Source: Ascarosepion bandense
Taxonomy: Eukaryota; Mollusca; Cephalopoda; Sepiida; Sepiidae
Direction of reading: 5' to 3'
DNA: 64,000 nt
Assembly: GCA_037127315.1 (NCBI GenBank)
Contig: JBBBDQ010000330.1
Location: 1,901,001 to 1,965,000 of the forward strand
Shown here one piece after another: positions 48,208-58,654 of this stretch; position 1 is the stretch's first letter; each line of letters opens with the position of its first letter. The notes beneath the pieces were generated by a model. That model was not told the DNA's origin. It saw only the letters and a list, made by a program, of their open reading frames with translations, and did no database searches. Made by a program: the position numbers and the translations under genes.

Positions 48208-48310
48208 CTGCCTTTTTCTGGAGGTTCATAAAGAGGCAACAGACAATGTTCGTGGTAATTCATCCAGTGACGTACACACATTATGTCAACTTCCTGATCA
48301 GGGACTAAAG
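48208..48310 (-). CDS. Exon 2 of an unidentified minus-strand gene
   Basis: Acceptor TTTTTTAG (ending 48311), donor GGCAG|GTAAGT (48207). It encodes LVPDQEVDIMCVRHWMNYHE and HCLLPLYEPPEKG. The exon starts with CT and ends with AG, so it fits the one-base overhang of the exon at 49934 and the one-base start of the exon at 47445. The two other frames are closed, and Trp, His and Cys content is protein-like. No family could be named. Confidence 0.6.
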
Positions 48311-48440
48311 CTAAAAAATAAATGAAAAAAAAAAAAGAAGAAATATTAATAATAACAATAATAATAGCAAAGCGGAAAAAGGAATAATAAATACAATAAA
48401 GCGACTAAAATTTAAATAGGCGAGGAGTCATCGCCAGTCT

Positions 48441-48752
48441 GGTCAGTCAGTTAAAGTGCCATACGTGAAACACGCTTGGGCGATCAAGTCTCGAAAGAGA
48501 CATGACTGACTGGGCAGAGGATTATCCCGCAGTAGGTTGCCATTACTTTCTGCGGTAGACTGGTTGCCAGCCAAGGCTATAGAACCCAATCTGTCCTGTT
48601 ATTTAACCCATAACTGGAAGGAAGAAACGGATTAATACCTTTCCCAAGGGTATTTGCGCATAAGTGAATGCAATGAATTCAACTGGAATTCGAACTCGGC
48701 TCCCCGATTTTTCGTTCCGAGCCGATATCCACTGTACCACAACGCACATCCT
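48441..48752 (-). mobile_element. tRNA-derived SINE, full length, in the unidentified gene's intron
   Basis: Same family as 23988. It includes the tail GCCATACGTGAAACACGCTT, body and head with ATTCGAACTCGGCTCC (inverted B box), and ends CACAACGCACAT. Confidence 0.88.
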
Positions 48753-49117
48753 TCTTATGTACTGAGCTTAAATTAAGAAACATTTAGTAACCATAACGAA
48801 GAACTCATTTCAAATAGTTGCCATGGAAGTATTGATAGAAAAGCACAGGAAGGCAACTTTACAGCGGTAGGAAAATGACTGAAGCCAGATCAGGACCAAT
48901 AATATTACTGATTCGTCTTTGGATATTATCAAAGATTTCTAAATTATATATATAGAAGGATCACCAGACAATATGCGGCAGTAGTATCCTAAGCATAGGC
49001 GAATGATAGAATTGTAGATTTGTAAGAGATTCACGAGAGAAAAACAATTCTAGCACGACACAGTGAACAAAATTTCTGAGCAGCTGTTCTAGCAATGAAT
49101 TCAATATAGTCTTTTCT

Positions 49118-49441
49118 CTTCATTTAAGGTCAGAAAGTATTTTAGATTGTAAATTTTTGTGAGATAATAATTTTTACTGATACAAGTTGTACTAATTAAC
49201 CCATAGCAGGTAGAGAAGTAGATTCATATCTTTCTTGGGCGTAAGTGAATATAACGAACCCTACTGAAATTTGAACTCGACTCTACAATTTATAATTCCG
49301 ATTTATTACCCATATGACCACTTGCACATCCAACACCTTGGTATTTCCATGCAGTCACTCATCTACATACTAGTCAAGCTTGACGTTGCTTAACTTCGTT
49401 GAACGTACGGGAACCGGTGCCTCAAAGTGATATGGCCGTAA
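49118..49441 (-). mobile_element. 5S rRNA + tRNA composite SINE, copy 2
   Basis: On the minus strand 49441-49333 reads TACGGCCATATCACTTTGAG, GCACCGGTTCCCGT, GAAGTTAAGCAACGTCAAGC, TAGTATGTAGATGAGTGAC and GGAAATACC. These are 5S rRNA landmarks in order, with the 5S internal promoter elements visible. Next comes a tRNA-like unit (AAGTGGTCATATGGGTAATA, B box GAGTTCAAATTTC; about 49332-49255). The shared SINE body (CACTTACGCCCAAGAAAG, CTATGGGTTAATTAG) and a tail ending TTACAATCTAAAATACTTTC follow. The layout is identical to 23497-23862. Confidence 0.8.
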
Positions 49442-49933
49442 TCGACTTATTATTGAGAACATTAAAAATGAATTACTTGGATAAGAATGACGATATACAC
49501 ATATAAATGGGGACAAATGAAGAAATATTTTGCAGAAAATAACCAACTGCACAGTATAAGCTCGAGAAGAAATCCATTACATCTATTACAGCATTAAAAT
49601 CTGTTTTAAATTTTTCTCTCATTACATTATAGATTTGTTTGAAAACTACATAAACATTTAGTTGAAAGAAGAGCACCATAATGGATGTCAAAAGAAATGT
49701 AAAAATATTGTAAAAAATTTGGTTTTGTTAGTGGCTGTAATAATTTAATATTTCTTACTAATACCGGATATTTCTCACATCCAGAAGAATTTTGAATACT
49801 GATTTTCAATGTAAAATATATCTTCCTTACTTGGAAGAAAATGAACTTGTATCGTATTAAATTAAGCTTGACAAATATAAATATACTGAAAACGGTCCCA
49901 AGGCATGTAATTAAAGGCCAATAACCTGTTTAC

Positions 49934-50063
49934 CTCTTTGTTGAGACATGATGTCACTCAATATCAAGCGAAGACCACCAGATAACATTGCTTTTTTTTT
50001 TTTTTCAAGGGATGATGATTGTTTATTACAAGGAACGACGTGTGCGTGAGGATCTTTTTTCAT
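49934..50063 (-). CDS. Possible first coding exon of the unidentified gene
   Basis: The minus-strand frame from ATG at 50063 reads MKKDPHAHVVPCNKQSSSLE, a Lys run coded by a 14-A homopolymer, then AMLSGGLRLILSDIMSQQR. It ends at donor G|GTAAAC (49933). The single overhanging G makes GCT (Ala) with exon 2. The in-frame codon before the ATG is a stop, which favours a true start. A second Met (49988) just after the Lys run is an alternative start. The 5' part is the weakest. Confidence 0.45.
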
Positions 50064-51135
50064 TTACCTAAGTAAGGTGTTGAAGAGGTAAACACTCATT
50101 CTTTCGACATCTCCCTCCCTAGAATACAGCAACGAAATGAATTACAGGTTGGCTGGTGGAGGATCACTGAAGAGCTTAATCTAGTTTTGGCGCAAGGAAT
50201 TATTTTCTGTGCTTTACGGCACCTGTGCGCCGACAAAGTTTGAATACAGTTTTTTTGCTTCTAGAAATGGCTCTCACTCAAGTGTACAGGGTGAAGAGAC
50301 AAAAAAAAAATGGAGTCTTGCCTTGTTCAAGGACATTATTGCGAAGTGAACTCGACAAACGAAGATGGAAATAAACGCTACGTCTCACGAACAGACCCAA
50401 GTGGTGTGAAAAATACAACAACGACAGCACTAATTATTGAAGTGAGCAAGAGTGCTAGAAGTGCAAGTAGATTTGCTGCAATAGGATCTCTGGCGATAAC
50501 CACCAGCTACCGCTAATATAAATATTAATAAGCCGGAGCAATCAATTCCAGCGGCTGAGGGCTGTATGTCGTTTTGAAAGCAAAAGGTCATCTTCGAGTC
50601 AGTCATCCATACAGTATCAACCCACCTCGGTACGTGATGCTGAGTCTTTTACAAAATTACTTAGCATTCAGGTCAGTGTTATTCGCATCATAAACTCTAC
50701 CTGTGGGCGTTGAACTTGTAAACTGAAACAGTAGGCTAGCTATCATCAACACAAGCAAAATTTATGTATGTCAGACGAGAAAATATATTTAGATACATTG
50801 AGTCACCCACAGCCTTTAAGAAATGTGCTAAAAGTTAAGGCGGTTTAATCTGTGTCGTAATTGGTATGCAGTGGTTGGAAGTGAGCTCAAATGGACAACT
50901 GAGTGAGAGGAATTATCAGTAAAGAACAAAAAGGGAAGCAAACAGACTTAGATAGAAAGATAAATAGATATAAACAGGCTTAACACACCCTGACTGAGCA
51001 CTCTGGAAGAATGGTAGACTTTGAAAAACAGTAGCTACTCTGGCATGTACGCATCGCTCATTCAGTAATGAATTAGAGCACCTGGCTATTGGGCGTGTAT
51101 AATGATAATATACACGCTAAAATGTCTGCCTTCTT
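50064..51135. other. Interval upstream of the unidentified gene
   Basis: No recognised gene. It could hold the minus-strand promoter. A plus-strand open stretch at 50310-50516 has no motif and is not called. Confidence 0.4.
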
Positions 51136-51140
51136 CTATT

Positions 51141-51272
51141 GAACGCCCATAGCCCAGAGGTAGAATCGTCGACTGATGCCAATTCGATCGGGTTTCAATC
51201 CTGGGTTAAAAGCAATCGGAGTCTAACCGTACTGATGAGCTGTGATACAGCGAAACAGATCTGTCTGCCGAT

Positions 51273-51276
<4 letters not shown>
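51141..51276 (+). mobile_element. SINE-like unit: tRNA-like promoter plus hammerhead
   Basis: An A box (TAGCCCAGAGG, 51150-51160) and a B box (GGTTTCAATCC, 51191-51201) stand 30 bp apart as in a tRNA gene. GGG/CCTGGG around the B box could form a T arm. Twenty bases later a hammerhead core begins (51220-51276), and a (TA)n tract follows as a possible tail. A Pol III head joined to a hammerhead is the layout of the schistosome Sm-alpha SINE-like elements. Only one copy is seen in this window. Confidence 0.6.
51220..51276 (+). ncRNA. Hammerhead ribozyme, type I-like
   Basis: All invariant core parts are present. CTGATGA is at 51232-51238, stem II GCTGT/ACAGC at 51239-51243 and 51247-51251, and GAAA at 51252-51255. 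Stem III ACA/TGT (51255-51257 with 51262-51264) has a GATC loop. The cleavage triplet GTC is at 51263-51265. Stem I pairs GTA with TGC (one wobble) next to the core. Beyond an internal loop it pairs AGTC with GACT (51220-51223 with 51273-51276), leaving unpaired bases where type I ribozymes make tertiary contacts. The very short stem III is typical of retroelement-borne hammerheads, which often work better as dimers. Confidence 0.75.

Positions 51277-51315
<39 letters not shown>
51276..51315. repeat. (TA)n microsatellite
   Basis: About 20 TA units directly after the hammerhead core. Confidence 0.95.
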
Positions 51316-51320
<5 letters not shown>

Positions 51321-51751
51321 TGTGAAGAAGTTTGTCACTTAATTGAGAAGAGTCATGCCGACTACGAAGGTACTATTGATCTGTCCTCAATCTTCAGAGT
51401 TTGTTTTTCAATCTATCCTAAACACATATATTCAGGAGAAATATTCTTATATTAGAAGCTTACATTTTAGCCAACGCTAATTGTCTCTAACAATTTTACT
51501 ACAAATTAATAAACTCTCGTTGTTAACCATTTTGATAATGACTAATTTCTGCCCAGAGAAACTTATCTGACGCCGAACGAGAATATCGTCAGTGGAGAAG
51601 AAATTTCATAAACTTCTTAAGTATCAACTGCGACGAAAGTTTTAATAAGCTGTGCTACTTCACAAAATATGTCTCAGCTTAAGTTTTCGAATATTTCGCA
51701 GACGCACCTTCCTATGAAGAGGCTTTAACAAGGACAGGGTCGACATAAAAA

Positions 51752-51752
<1 letters not shown>

Positions 51753-51820
<68 letters not shown>
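51753..51820. repeat. (CA)n microsatellite
   Basis: About 33 CA units just upstream of the gypsy-like element. Confidence 0.97.
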
Positions 51821-51835
51821 CCTTAATTAAACGCA

Positions 51836-54330
51836 CATGTTCCTTCTGTGGAGGTAAGAGACATGCAATGTCATTATACCCCGCTACAAGTGATAAATAC
51901 TAAAGCAGGGAAAGTAGGGACATTAGGTTAAATTCTGTTGAAGCACAAAGGGGAGCGAAACGGTATCTTGTTTGGCATCAGTGGATACACTTGGCAACTA
52001 CAACGATAGAGATCACTGCTGACAAACAGCCACTAAAATCGTTGATTGAAACGGGGTGCGCAGAAAGCTTCCTTAATGCAACCATTGCGAAAGAAAATTC
52101 ATAGATAACCTACCCGTGCCTAAACAAAGTGTAGATGACAAACTAATCTCTTTCCATGTAAGTACTGGAATACTGTTTGGTTAACCTAAAAACAAAGGGT
52201 ACTTTATACCAAGGAGTAAGAGTTAACTAATGAAGGATGCTTATTACGACTTAATATTAGGGCACAGCTTATTCACTGGTAGAAATATCCCTCGGAGGCT
52301 CTAAGACACACTTTAAAGTTTGCGGCCTAGCAGCCGTGAGAATGTCGTATTCAGCACTTTTCAACTGTCTAACACCCGATTGTTAACCGGTAGCTACCAA
52401 ATTTAGTCGACAGACGGAGAAGAATATATTAGTCATTCAAACCGGTTACTCGTATGTTAAAGGAAGGTATAATTGAACCAAGTCATTCGCCGTGAAGAGC
52501 TGAAGCCTTCGTAGTCTCCTCAGAGAGCAGGAAAAGCGAATGGTAACCGACTATTCCTAAACAATAATCCGGTTTACATTGCTGGATGCCTACCCTCTGC
52601 CAAGAATAGACAAGATGATAGAAAAAATTGCCCCAAGCAGTCTATTTAGTACTCTGGACTTCAAAAGTGCCTATCATCAGGTAGCTATAAGGCCCAGCGT
52701 TAAATCATGTACGGCCTTCGAGGCTAGCGAAAATTCTATCAATTTCACAGAATACCGTTTAGCGTAACTAACAGCGTAGGCAGCTTTCAACGGGTGATGG
52801 ACCAGATAATATCGAAAGAGAACCAGCTAGGCACCTATACACACACCGGTAATGTAATTCGTGGGAAAAATCGTGTGCATTAGGAATGTTCGCTCACTAT
52901 GTTCATTGGATACCGTCGTTTTCAGAAAAAAATCACCCTCTAACTAGTAACTTATTTCCAATAGCAGAGAAAGCGTTTAACGTATTAAAGAGGGCTATAG
53001 CGAATGCAGCCTTTACTATGACGGATCATATACTACCACTGGTATTAAAAACAGACGCCCCAGAATGCGCCATAGCCGACTCTTTAAAGCAGTCGATGAG
53101 GCTCTGGGCCTTTTTCTCCAGAACCCTGTCTAAATCAGAACGTAGGCATTCTGCAATAGAGAAAGAAGCCTATGCTATTGTCGAATCGATGAGAAAGGGG
53201 ATACATTATTTGATTGGGCGACACTTTCAATTAAGTACAAATCAAAAATTAGTCGCATTCATGTTTAACGTGAAAATAAAAAATGAGAAGCAGGCCAGTT
53301 GGAAGATGGAACTCTCGTGTTACTCGTTCGATGTAACATATCACTCCAGTGAAGAAAACGCATCTGTGGACGCCCTCTCTCGTCTATGTAGCTCGGCTGC
53401 TAGCAAAGAAGAATTAAAGAGATTACATAGAGAATTGTGCCATATGACTAAAATCAGAAACCTTCCCTACTCATTAGATGATATGAAAGAGATTACCAAC
53501 TCATGTAAGACTTACTCTGAAAATAAATCCAGGTTCTACCGTCCTAACATTAGCAATGTCACAAAAGCCACGTAACCCTACGAAAGAATCGTATTGGATT
53601 TTAATGGTTCGCTTTCGTCAAAATCTTGCAATAAATATATGTGGACAATAATCGACGAATATTCGCGGTTTCCTTTTATGATGCACTGCCAAGATGTATC
53701 CTTTACAACGGCCATAAAAACACTTTGCTCAGTTTTTGTCGTCTTCTTGATGTATATTCATTCGGACAGGCTTCATTTATGTCCGAACGCGTAGGGCGAT
53801 TCCTATAAGGGGTAGCCGTAAGTAGAATAACCCTATATAATCCTCAAAGCAACGGCTAGTGCGAGAGGTATAGTGGAATAATTTGGAAAACTCTTGTATT
53901 AGCAGTTGCTGATAAAGAGGTAGCTGTAGAGAATTGGAAATAATTATTCCAAGAGGCTCTGCATGTTATTAGAACGCTGCTATGCACAGCCACTAACACA
54001 ACACCCCGAAGAATTCCTCGCATTTCCAAGAAGTTCGATTGGAGCGTTTCTACCTGCTTGGCTCTCGAAACCGGAAATATAGTACTAAAAAGACACACAC
54101 GACTGAATAAAAACGAACCTCTGGTGTATCAAGTAGAGCCACTAGATACTAATCCTTAGTACGCGGGTGTCTGTTATCAGGATGGACGGGAAGACGCAGT
54201 CTTACTAAGAGATTTGGCTATATCAGGGGACGGATCGAGATATAGGTCTAAACGAGGGCCGACCTCAGGACACTTCAATGAATTTTGAAGAGACAGAGAC
54301 ATGGTCTCTTTCTTTAGATTATGAGAAACC
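51836..54330 (+). mobile_element. Ty3/gypsy-like LTR retrotransposon, decayed (CsRn1-like?)
   Basis: Landmarks in order: a zinc-knuckle-like CSFCGGKRHAMSLYPA (51848) and a protease-like site LIETGCAES (52035) where DTG is expected. An RT motif A region follows, LLDAYPLPRIDKMIEKIA ... LFSTLDFKSAYHQ (52577-52682). The RT YxDD region is lost near 52830. An RNase H-like region comes next (KTDAPECAIAD at 53048; DALSRLC at 53368), then an integrase core with DFNGS (53595), IIDEYSRFPF (53647) and HSDR (53758), and an IN C-terminal part to about 54330. The CxFCG-type knuckle suggests the CsRn1 clade. There are many stops and frameshifts. LTRs were not identified. Confidence 0.7.
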
Positions 54331-54389
54331 CTTGAACTTTGATCCCTCAAGTGGCGACGAACGGAATGTAAGAAGAAAGCACCCTCACC

Positions 54390-54598
54390 TTTTTTTTTTT
54401 TTTTTTTTAATCATATCACCCCGAGCAAGGCGGTAACGCCACTGATGTGCAGGGGGCTACGTTATAGTGAAAAGATTGGAAAAGATAAAGCCGGAAACCA
54501 CATCCTAAACAGGGAACAAGGGATGAGCCTCTTAACCTGTTCAATAGACGTGGGTGGAGTGTGAACCGGGCGATAGATAGATCTATCTACTCCAATTA
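54390..54598 (-). mobile_element. Short LINE-derived (SINE-like) element, copy 2
   Basis: Nearly identical in layout to 9819-10011. The T-run at 54392-54408 is the A-tail on the minus strand, followed by the LINE tail (ATCATATCACCCCGAGCAAG), a short spacer and the 5' block GCCGGAAACCACATCC ... GTGAACCGGGCGATAGATAG. It lies just behind the integrase end of the gypsy-like element. Confidence 0.7.
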
Positions 54599-54884
54599 CT
54601 GCTTTTTAGTCTTTCATGCCAACGTCCAAAGAGTCTGAGCTCCAGGACCATGGATTCCGGTACTTCAGAGGGTAAGCTAGTCACTCGTAAACTACGAAAA
54701 CGTATCATGCTTCTGGCAATCAGCCGTTGCCTCGCAGACAACAAAGAATGCTTCGGTTCAAAGATTTCTTTCCTCCGTAGGAATGAGGAAGGGAAGAATG
54801 TGTTATGATCTATTTCCCCCATAAATAGATATGTCCTGAATGCATATATTCAAAAGAATTCTACCTGTGTATTCAAAGTTCACC

Positions 54885-55510
54885 CAAACTCTCTCTTGAT
54901 CAACTCTCTGCTTCCAAGCGGAGAGGAACCTAGACAAACAAGAGCCCGACCCTGCCTTAAGCTTAAGGACTCGGATTTCCCACTTTAATTGGCTTTGTGC
55001 CGCATCCGCCTTGGGCATCCGCTCTAGTGGGAAGGTAGTGAAAATAAGTTCATCAAAACTCTCTCTTGATTAACTTTCTATCTTTGAGCGAAGAGGAACC
55101 TAGACGAGGCTCCGCCGAAGAGTAGAGACTCGTCTGGGGGGAACTGACAAGAGCGCGACCCTGCCTTAAGCAGGTTCTACGGAAATTTTTTGCCTGAACG
55201 TAAGGGCTCGGATCTCTCACATAAAATTCGGCCTTGTGCCACATCCATCCTCGGGGGGGGGGGCAGGTGAATAACGATTTCACCAAAACTCTCTCTTGGT
55301 CGACTCATTGCCTCTGAGCGGAGAGGAACCCAGACGAGGCTCTACCGAAGAGTAGAGACTCGTCTGGGGTGAACAGGCAAGTACCCGACTCTGTCTTTAG
55401 CAGTGTTTACTGGAAATTTTTCCCCGAGTTAAAGGACTCAGACCTTCCACATAAAATTTGGCCTTGTGCCAAATTCAGCCTGTAGGGAAGCAAGTGAATA
55501 ATGTATAACG
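54885..55510. repeat. Tandem repeat, three imperfect units of about 180-220 bp
   Basis: Each unit starts near AAAACTCTCTCTTG (54887, 55066, 55287), contains GCGGAGAGGAACC or a close variant, GACCCTGCCTTAAG-like and GCCTTGTGCC. Units 2 and 3 hold a 7-bp stem AGACGAG/CTCGTCT that is deleted in unit 1. Short minus-strand open frames across the units are repeat shadows. Confidence 0.8.
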
Positions 55511-57260
55511 AGTTCATTAAAACTTACATTTAAACCAGTTCTACTACTGTGCCAAACAACATGACAGCAAAACTAACCTCTGTGAGCCAGTTGAAACAGC
55601 TATGTTTGAAACTGAACCTGCTGTCAAGAAATTAACAAAATCACTGGATTGCTAACTGTGGCTGAAAAGGTGTTGTCACTGTAGTAAATTGTAAATGCTC
55701 CAAAGATTTATAATATGTGTTTGTTCTTTGTTCTGTTATAAGTGTTGATCAATTGTAGATGATTTTATTGCTCTGTTATTGAAGTAAAACGCTGTTTTCT
55801 GCTTTCGAATAATTTCTGACATCGGGTTTTACAATAAATCAAATAACTTCGATAAAATATGTTAGGAGAATTGATACATGTACATTTTTATATAGCACAA
55901 AAATGTTGGCTATCTAAATGAAAAAATAAAAAAACGAGTTTCATTCTTTAGAAAGACTTCATCAGACTAAAATAATTTTCTTATTGTTGAAATTATATAT
56001 GCGGAGGGGAGGGGAAATATAAACGAAAAATGTCGGTTGTCAGTTCCTTTCAGTGATTAATTATAACACAAAATATATCATAGGTGTGTAGAGTGGATGT
56101 TTTTTGAACTTTTGATTAAAACTGCGTTCAGTTCAAAATTATAGTCGAACTCATTATAGATGAACGACTACATTGATTACGTTCTTTTGTAAAATATCAC
56201 TTTTGTGTTCATATATTCTTTTGTTTAAATTCCTAGAAATCTCACGTATATTTCTTGTAACAATTATTAGAGTCTATAGTGTGAATTTCTGCTTCAGCTT
56301 TTTATTAGATTTTTTGCATCAATTAAATCTTTTATAGTTTTAGAAGCAGTTGAAATGAATTTAATAGTAGGTTTAGATAAATTATTTTCAACAGTTGTCA
56401 TTGGCAGATAGTCTACTAATAAAAATGATTTCATAAATTTCTATTTCCCCCATAACAACAAAATCAAACCCGAAATAATAATTGTCTTCTATTTAATAGC
56501 ATTTAGAGTTTTTATCCATCAATATTTACACCACGAAGAGAAATATATTAAAAACATTTTCAAAATCCTCTAATATCATGATTATTTCATATACGTATAA
56601 TGCAAAGAGAAAACCTTGTCAAATTTATAAAAATAGAAAATAAAATAGAAATAATCATAATAAAACTAGACACAAAATACTATTTCTTAACAGAGTATAA
56701 TAAAAGCCCCGATGTGCCATATTTTGCCATGACTCGAGGCCAACTAAGCAGAGAGCATCTATATGTAAATTCAGGACAGTGTTCACAGTCACACAATGAA
56801 GAGTGTCAAAAGATCTACAAAGCCAACATTACTGATTTCAGGGCAGCGTAATTCTAGCCCCCTGCCCATCAGTCTAAGCTGGATAAAAAAGTACAAGAAG
56901 TATCCAAGCGTCGTGAATGCTTACTAGTCGCTTCAAATATGAATTTTCTAGCCAAATCGACATCAGAATTTGATTGCGAGTACTTGGTTTGTTACAAGAT
57001 TAGATATTTGTCGTGTCTACAATTAAACACTCATATCACCGAATATAAGAGGCATGTCCTTGGATCATGTAATCAACGGGCCTTGTAAATCGAGTAACGT
57101 TGTTGAATAAAGTATTATTAGAAAAATTTGATTTAAAGAAAGGCTTACTCGAATTTCCGCCGCGCTCAATATGCGAAGGCTTAGAATAAACGCTCGCACT
57201 AGTATTTAAAACAATGCAAAAATAAAATACATGTTGAACAGTCAAAACATGAAGAGAATT
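55510..57260. other. Interval with a hammerhead-like motif but no gene
   Basis: On the minus strand CTGATGA (55965-55959) and GAAAC (55942-55938) flank a weak TCTT/AAGA stem, as in Penelope pseudo-LTR hammerheads. The rest is AT-rich. An open stretch at 56600-56851 has no motif. Confidence 0.4.
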
Positions 57261-57263
57261 TAA

Positions 57264-57264
57264 C

Positions 57265-57336
<72 letters not shown>
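57264..57336. repeat. (CA)n microsatellite
   Basis: About 36 CA units directly beside the left TIR of the mariner element. Confidence 0.97.
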
Positions 57337-57339
<3 letters not shown>

Positions 57340-57923
57340 CAGGTCGATGCAAAAGTTTTTGCCGATTTAAAATTTCATCTTGAAAATTAAAAACTGTGTA
57401 TTTTAGAACATCTTTATTCATAACAATAACGACATTTGCTCTCTATAACTGGATTCCATCTGTCAACGAACTTATAAATGCCTCGCTTGTAAAATTCTTT
57501 AGGTTTTGATGTGAAATATGAATCTACTTCATGTTCAATCTCCTCTCGTGATATTAACCTAAGGCCATCTAAATGGTTTTGTAATCCTCGAAATAAGTGC
57601 TAATCCGAAGGAGCTTGGTCAGGAGAATATGCAGGATGGGGCAAGGTGGCACTTATCATCTGTAACAAGCCTACCCAAAAATGGTGTCTGAAGGTATCGT
57701 GAAAACAAAGATTCGCAACAAGAAACACGTTGTCGCAGGTTCTCTGGAGAGCATGGGTGAGCATATTGCAGAAAAATATGAATGATGCTTTAATAATCTG
57801 AAAGAAAAAGTTATAAATTAATCATGGTAATATGTTTAAGAAGTAATAACAATATGCATAAAATTACAATGATTTAAAATGCCCCTTTTACAAACCGGCA
57901 AAAACTTTTTCATCGACCTGATA
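57337..57923 (-). mobile_element. Internally deleted mariner with intact TIRs
   Basis: TIRs of 26 bp (TCAGGTCGATGCAAAAGTTT... and its mate) differ at one position and are flanked by TA duplications. The minus strand keeps an N-terminal/middle piece (RQRVSCCESLFSRYLQTPFL, GRLVTDDK) fused directly to the C-terminal part (HPAYSPDQAPSD, EEIEHEVDSYFTSKPKEFYK, RGIYKFVDRWNPVIES). The catalytic centre between them is deleted. At 583 bp against about 1.3 kb for a full mariner, it is non-autonomous. Confidence 0.85.
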
Positions 57924-58427
57924 TAATTTCAACCCAAGCAAAGCGGAAATGTCACTAATACGCAGGGGTTTACAGGGGGTGAAAGTGAAAGAGAAGATTG
58001 AGAATAAGGAGGATTGAGGGAAGAATAAAGGATGAAAGAGGTTCAAGAAGAAAGAAGATGGCGATTGATGTTGTATTTAATTTTTTGAAGATTGTAGTTA
58101 TCAGAGAAGCAAACGAAAAGGAGTTCCACAGGTGGGGAGTACAATAAAAGAAACTGTTGGAGGAGAAGTGGTGGTTGCATTTAGCTATTTCAGCAGTCAA
58201 AGGGTGAGGCCTAGATGCCAATCTATTAGCACGCTTAAATTCAGGTAGTTGGGGCACAAAAAAAAAAAAGCTCTTCAGAGCAGTTACCATGAGTATATTT
58301 GTAGAAAAGACAGAGGGAAGCTACGTCACGTCGTTGAGAAAGTGGCTGAAGTCGAGATGCCTGGTTAGGATCGAGTATATTACAAATCCTTCTTTGGATT
58401 TTGCCTAGCATCTCGAGATGTAGAGCA

Positions 58428-58430
<3 letters not shown>
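57924..58430 (-). mobile_element. Jockey/I-like LINE 3' part
   Basis: The minus-strand tail (TTTGCTTGGGTTGAAATTAT inverted at 57924-57945) is followed by FKRANRLASRPHPLTAEIAK and the downstream FFYCTPHLWNSF motifs of the family. The mariner lies immediately at the tail. Confidence 0.7.
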
Positions 58431-58481
<51 letters not shown>

Positions 58482-58508
58482 TTGCTCTACATCTCGAGAT
58501 GCTAGACA

Positions 58509-58568
<60 letters not shown>
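58402..58568. repeat. TA/GT microsatellites inside an inverted repeat
   Basis: GCCTAGCATCTCGAGATGTA (58403) and its inverted mate ACATCTCGAGATGCTAGAC (58488-58507) flank a (TA)n tract. A second TA tract and a (GT)n tract (58509-58568) follow. The left copy is the natural LINE sequence and the right copy is its inversion. Confidence 0.85.
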
Positions 58569-58572
<4 letters not shown>

Positions 58573-58654
58573 GATTAACGTGTTTTGGACATTTTCTTTT
58601 ATTAAAATAGCGTTTATCTTGTCTCTATTTTCGAACGCCACTTCCTCAGTTTTA

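Noticed and set aside
50310..50516. 68-codon plus-strand frame
   Set aside because: No recognisable domain and no splice or start support.
54583..55286. Three minus-strand 70-80-codon frames
   Set aside because: They follow the units of a tandem repeat and show no motif or splice logic.
56600..56851. 83-codon plus-strand frame
   Set aside because: A weak resemblance to a helicase tail (FAMTRGQLSREHLYV) was considered, but no helicase motif or neighbouring exon supports it.
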